From the NCBI GenBank assembly GCA_008933995.1, contig WARS01000015.1, positions 14,082,957 through 14,146,956 of the forward strand: a DNA stretch of 64,000 nucleotides, read 5' to 3'. The notes beneath the pieces are model-generated. The model worked only from the letters and a program-made list of their open reading frames with translations, ran no database searches and was not told the DNA's origin. This DNA is from Datnioides undecimradiatus (taxonomy: Eukaryota; Chordata; Actinopteri; Lobotiformes; Datnioididae). The position numbers and the translations under genes were made by a program. Below are positions 60,803 through 64,000 of the stretch, piece after piece; positions within the stretch are counted from its first letter, which is position 1, and each line of letters starts with the position of its first letter.

Positions 60803-63003
60803 GTAAGTGCTAACAACCTTCCAGATGGTCCCGCAACCAGCTAACACTGTCCTCCTCAATAACCTAATTTACTAAGAATACCGACTGTCACGTTACCTGC
60901 AGTTAGCGCTGCTAGCTTGTTACAGTGCTGTTAGCTAACTTTTGACTTCTGGAAACAACAACTTCCCACCTGCTCATGACTCCAGATGACTGTCAACTTA
61001 GCTAGCGTTAGGAAGGTCATACATAACATCTCGTCAGCTCATTATCGTAATCAAGATAACTCCATATAGGTATTAGTTTCTCTGTGTTGGATCACCTGTG
61101 TGTGTTTGCGTGGGTGTGTGTGTCGTGTTGTGACGAACTTGGTGAATTGCTCTGTAACTGCGCTCACTGCTGTTGCTGTGAACATTAAACGGTGGGTTGG
61201 TCATAGGCGCCGTTTAGTTAGATCAGAGCTCCAATATAAACGATATGTTGGCCATGTATATTCCAGGTAAACAAACCAACGCTACACGCGTAAATGAAGG
61301 CCGTAGGCTGGCTATATGAAACCAAAAGTTTTCTCTGTTTCACATTGTACTGTATCATTATAAGAGCATGTATCTCGTTCTCATATGTCATAAATAAGAG
61401 CGTGACACCGTAATATGAAACTAAATGGCTAAATTTGGCTGTGACTTCCTGGTTGACTGGTCCACAGAAGCTACTCACTTCTGTCTTGGTTCAGTAAGAT
61501 CTAGTGTTTTTAAAGTGTCAAGTCCTCAATCAAGCAAAAATGTGTCCCGTTTTTGGGATATTTTGGGATTTGCTGCTTCTCTGTGTCATGTATAAATGTA
61601 AAACAAACAGAAACCAGGAGGAGAAATGTTTCCGGCTTGAACCAGGAATGTTACAGTTGTCAGTATTGCCTTGGCCACAGAGGCTCCCTGCACTGGCCTC
61701 AATAAACATTACATTTCAGCAAATCCTTTTGCAATAATTCTGATGCAACAATACGACCTAGAGTAATTCTTTAATTTAGTCTGCCAGTCTAGTAGTCACA
61801 AACTGCTATGAGTATCTCTTTGGCTATGGTAAGCCCTAATAAAACCTTTTTGAATATTTATATAATCTGTGGTTTGCAAGCACTCAGAGACATAAAACAT
61901 GACAGAACTTAAATACTGACTCTTCCTGGTTCTTAAGGCTACTCAGCAGTCGTTGCTATTTAAATATACTCAATTAATCTGACTGTTGCAGTTGAGGGGA
62001 ATGAGCAGTGGATTTTTATATATATAACATATATACGGTGTATATATATATATATTATGTCAATGGTGTCGCCTTTAATGTTGTCAACATTCATTGTGCC
62101 TGTAGAAATACAAAATACAAGTGTTTATCTTTCTTTCTTTTGTGATTCTATTCAAGAATCATTACATGGTTTCCCTAAGTGGGAATTAAAATAACCTGAT
62201 TATCATTTACACCCAGGATCTTTGGCCTTATTAGCTTTAGTGCTCCCCCGCTGTTGGTGTTCTGCTGTCCTGCTGCAGCCAGCTCTGTAACTGCATTGTG
62301 AAATAACAGGACTCTGTTTTAGGTCAGGGGACGCTGTTGATGCTTGAGAGACAGATGAGTCCTCTGCTGCATCATTAGCATTGGCTGGGCACTCTGGGGA
62401 CCCCTCACCCCCACCCTCCTCTCTCTCTCTCTCTCTCTCTTTTTTTTTTTTTTTTTTACGCATGCACCATCTGCTCACGTGACAATGTGTTGCTGTACCC
62501 AGCACTACTGTCAGCCATCTTGGTCAACACCCACCCAGTGCATTCACTGCGGTGCACAGGCAGTCCAATCAGAGTGAACCGGTGCTAAGCTGACCGGAGG
62601 AGGGCTGTGATTTTCAGCACGGTGCTCTCTTGCATTTTAAATCCCCAGTCTGCACAAAAGGGATAACAAGAGGTTGAAGAAGAGGAGGAGGAGGTGGAGG
62701 AGGAGAGGGCAGGGCAGCCTTTCTCAAGACAGCAGCGTATTTCACTCAGTTGTAGTGAGGAGGATGCAGGCATAAAGAGGAGGAAAAGCAGCACCCTTTC
62801 AAACACCTGCTGCAAGCTGCTGAGGGCCTTCCCCGTCTTGGCCTTCTGTCCTCTTTGTTTTGATGCTCTTTTCATCCTCTCTGATTTTCTGACTGATTTT
62901 TTTTTCGGGGGGGGGGGGCGCCTTTTACTGGTTCCTTGCACAAAAGCTACTGCGCCTTTTTCCCTCGGTGGTGTTGGTTTTGCCTCACATCAGCTGAGTC
63001 ATC
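60803..63003 (+). other. intron / upstream region of the second rufy3 first exon
   Basis: Contains interrupted TA repeats near 62010-62060, a CT tract running into T18 (62417-62457) and a purine-rich GGA patch (about 62675-62710). A poly-G run lies at about 62906-62919. The last ~400 bases are GC-richer and are likely promoter and 5' UTR of the 63004 start. The only short upstream ATG frame noticed there (near 62764) stops at once. Confidence 0.6.
62417..62457. repeat. (CT)n followed by T18
   Basis: About 12 CT units then 18 T, roughly 550 bp upstream of the rufy3 ATG at 63004. Confidence 0.9.
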
Positions 63004-63181
63004 ATGTCTGATCTGACGCCCCAGAGCGAAACCCCGACTCCCACCACCGACAAGATCACCCAGGCAGCCCGGGAGACCATTTATCTCTGCAACTTTCGCG
63101 TGTCTGTCGATGGCGAGTGGCTTTGCCTCCGCGAGCTCAACGACATCTCCCTCACTCCAGACCCAGAGCCGGCCCATGAAG
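63004..63181 (+). CDS. rufy3: rufy3 first coding exon (usual isoform start)
   Basis: The ATG at 63004 opens MSDLTPQSETPTPTTDKITQ, AARETIYLCNFRVSVDGEWL and CLRELNDISLTPDPEPAHE: 59 codons plus one base, donor GAAG|GTAAAG. Human RUFY3 also has 59 residues here (MSALTPPTDMPTPTTDKITQ...PDPEPTHE) before DPNYLMANERM, and the phase would give that Asp. RUFY3 is a RUN-domain coiled-coil protein that binds ARL8 on lysosomes, links them to dynein-dynactin and affects neuronal polarity. The RUN domain is encoded beyond the window. Confidence 0.95.
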
Positions 63182-64000
63182 GTAAAGTGACAGATTAGCT
63201 CAGCGTCCGAGGAGGTTGGTGGGCACAGCGTGATCGCTGTTAGGGCGTGGTGAGACACACGGTCCCCAGACACTACGTGTTTCATCTAGTGAACTGTGAT
63301 AATGTGTCCCGTTAGAGCTGTGCCACGATCGATATCAAGGGAGACAGCTTGATGCCTGAGAGTTGGATAGCAGGATGACACTGCCTGTAAATAAGCCAGG
63401 GCTGGGCAACAAAACAACCAGGAAGTATCGGTTGTTTGTTTTTGCGTGAGACAGTATTAGCTTTCATTAAATCTAACTGACAAGTAATAGATATTTAAAT
63501 TTAGTTTCAGTTTCTCGTGATTATTTCAGCTTTTCTTCATTATTAAAAGCAAAAATAGGTTTGCATGTTGTTGATTTACGTGGTTTTTTTTTTTACTCCC
63601 ACTGAGGCAAAACAAGGCGCAACTGATGTTTAAGATATTTAAATTAGACAGTGAACCGGTGAGTGACTCCATGCTGTGTTTTGTGTGTGTGTGTGTGTGT
63701 GTTTTCTGTAGTTTTATTGCTTTAACTTTCCTCCACCTCGTCCCCTGCCACGCCTTCTCTCAGTACAGAGCAGGCAGATTGGATGGTTTGCTAGAGAATG
63801 GGGGGCAGGTCACACTTCTCTCCAGCCAGCTGGCAAACTCCAAACTGCAGCACATTGATCTCCAGCTCTGAAGCATAAATTGTCCGTTGTAGAGATATTA
63901 CACAGTTTGCTCATGCTACTGTAAGATCAAACGTTTCACCAGCATGTTGTGAGTTAGATGACATCATTTTTAGGGGTGCCCAACAACCATGTAGCTGATA
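63182..64000 (+). other. start of a rufy3 intron
   Basis: No further rufy3 exon was found before the window edge. There is a (GT)n run at 63682-63702. The open frame covering it is not coding. Confidence 0.75.
63682..63702. repeat. (GT)n microsatellite
   Basis: About 10 units in a rufy3 intron. Confidence 0.9.

Overview
This is a vertebrate nuclear genomic segment, almost certainly from a ray-finned (teleost, probably percomorph) fish. The evidence is small exons split by GT/AG introns, AT-rich non-coding DNA with many CA/GT microsatellites, and diverged copies of interspersed repeat families typical of spiny-rayed fish. There is no sign of bacterial, viral or plasmid content. I made all assignments by reading translations against family knowledge; no database search was run.

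Minus strand, positions ~1 to ~53,000: one complete SLC4 gene, slc4a4 (electrogenic Na+/HCO3- cotransporter NBCe1). I placed 25 coding exons with splice sites, and every junction phase closes. The B-type open reading frame sums to 1,074 codons plus stop, close to the length I recall for mammalian NBCe1-B (about 1,079). The order on the minus strand is: a possible non-coding exon 1 near 53,000; the B-type start exon at 47,969; an exon for the basic IRBIT-binding-type region at 41,728; an internal A-type start at 31,390; cytoplasmic-domain exons 31,173-16,085; membrane-domain exons 15,898-7,899; and three C-terminal exons (6,620, 5,909, 2,931). These three give the A/B tail (ending HTSC) or the C tail (ending in the PDZ ligand ETSL).

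The mammalian isoform logic is visible in the DNA. There is an internal A promoter whose first exon runs into the shared exon. An alternative donor exactly 27 nt upstream removes nine residues. A 94-nt cassette exon shifts frame, so the next exon is read in two frames.

Plus strand, 60,541 to the window end: the 5' part of rufy3 (RUN and FYVE domain protein 3). A coding exon of 59 codons at 63,004 matches the start of the usual isoform. A second coding first exon at 60,541 ends in the same phase and is probably an alternative start of the same gene. The rest of rufy3, including the RUN domain, lies beyond the window.

Between the two head-to-head genes (~53,350-60,240) I see AT-rich intergenic DNA with one interspersed repeat and no supportable gene. 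The other non-coding stretches are introns with microsatellites, a tRNA-derived SINE-like element, a LINE 3' end and several diverged repeats. I found no CRISPR array, RNA gene or wholly new system. The points of interest are isoform architecture, a possible fish-specific N-terminal extension of NBCe1-B, an expanded A-type N terminus, and the rufy3 promoter motifs.
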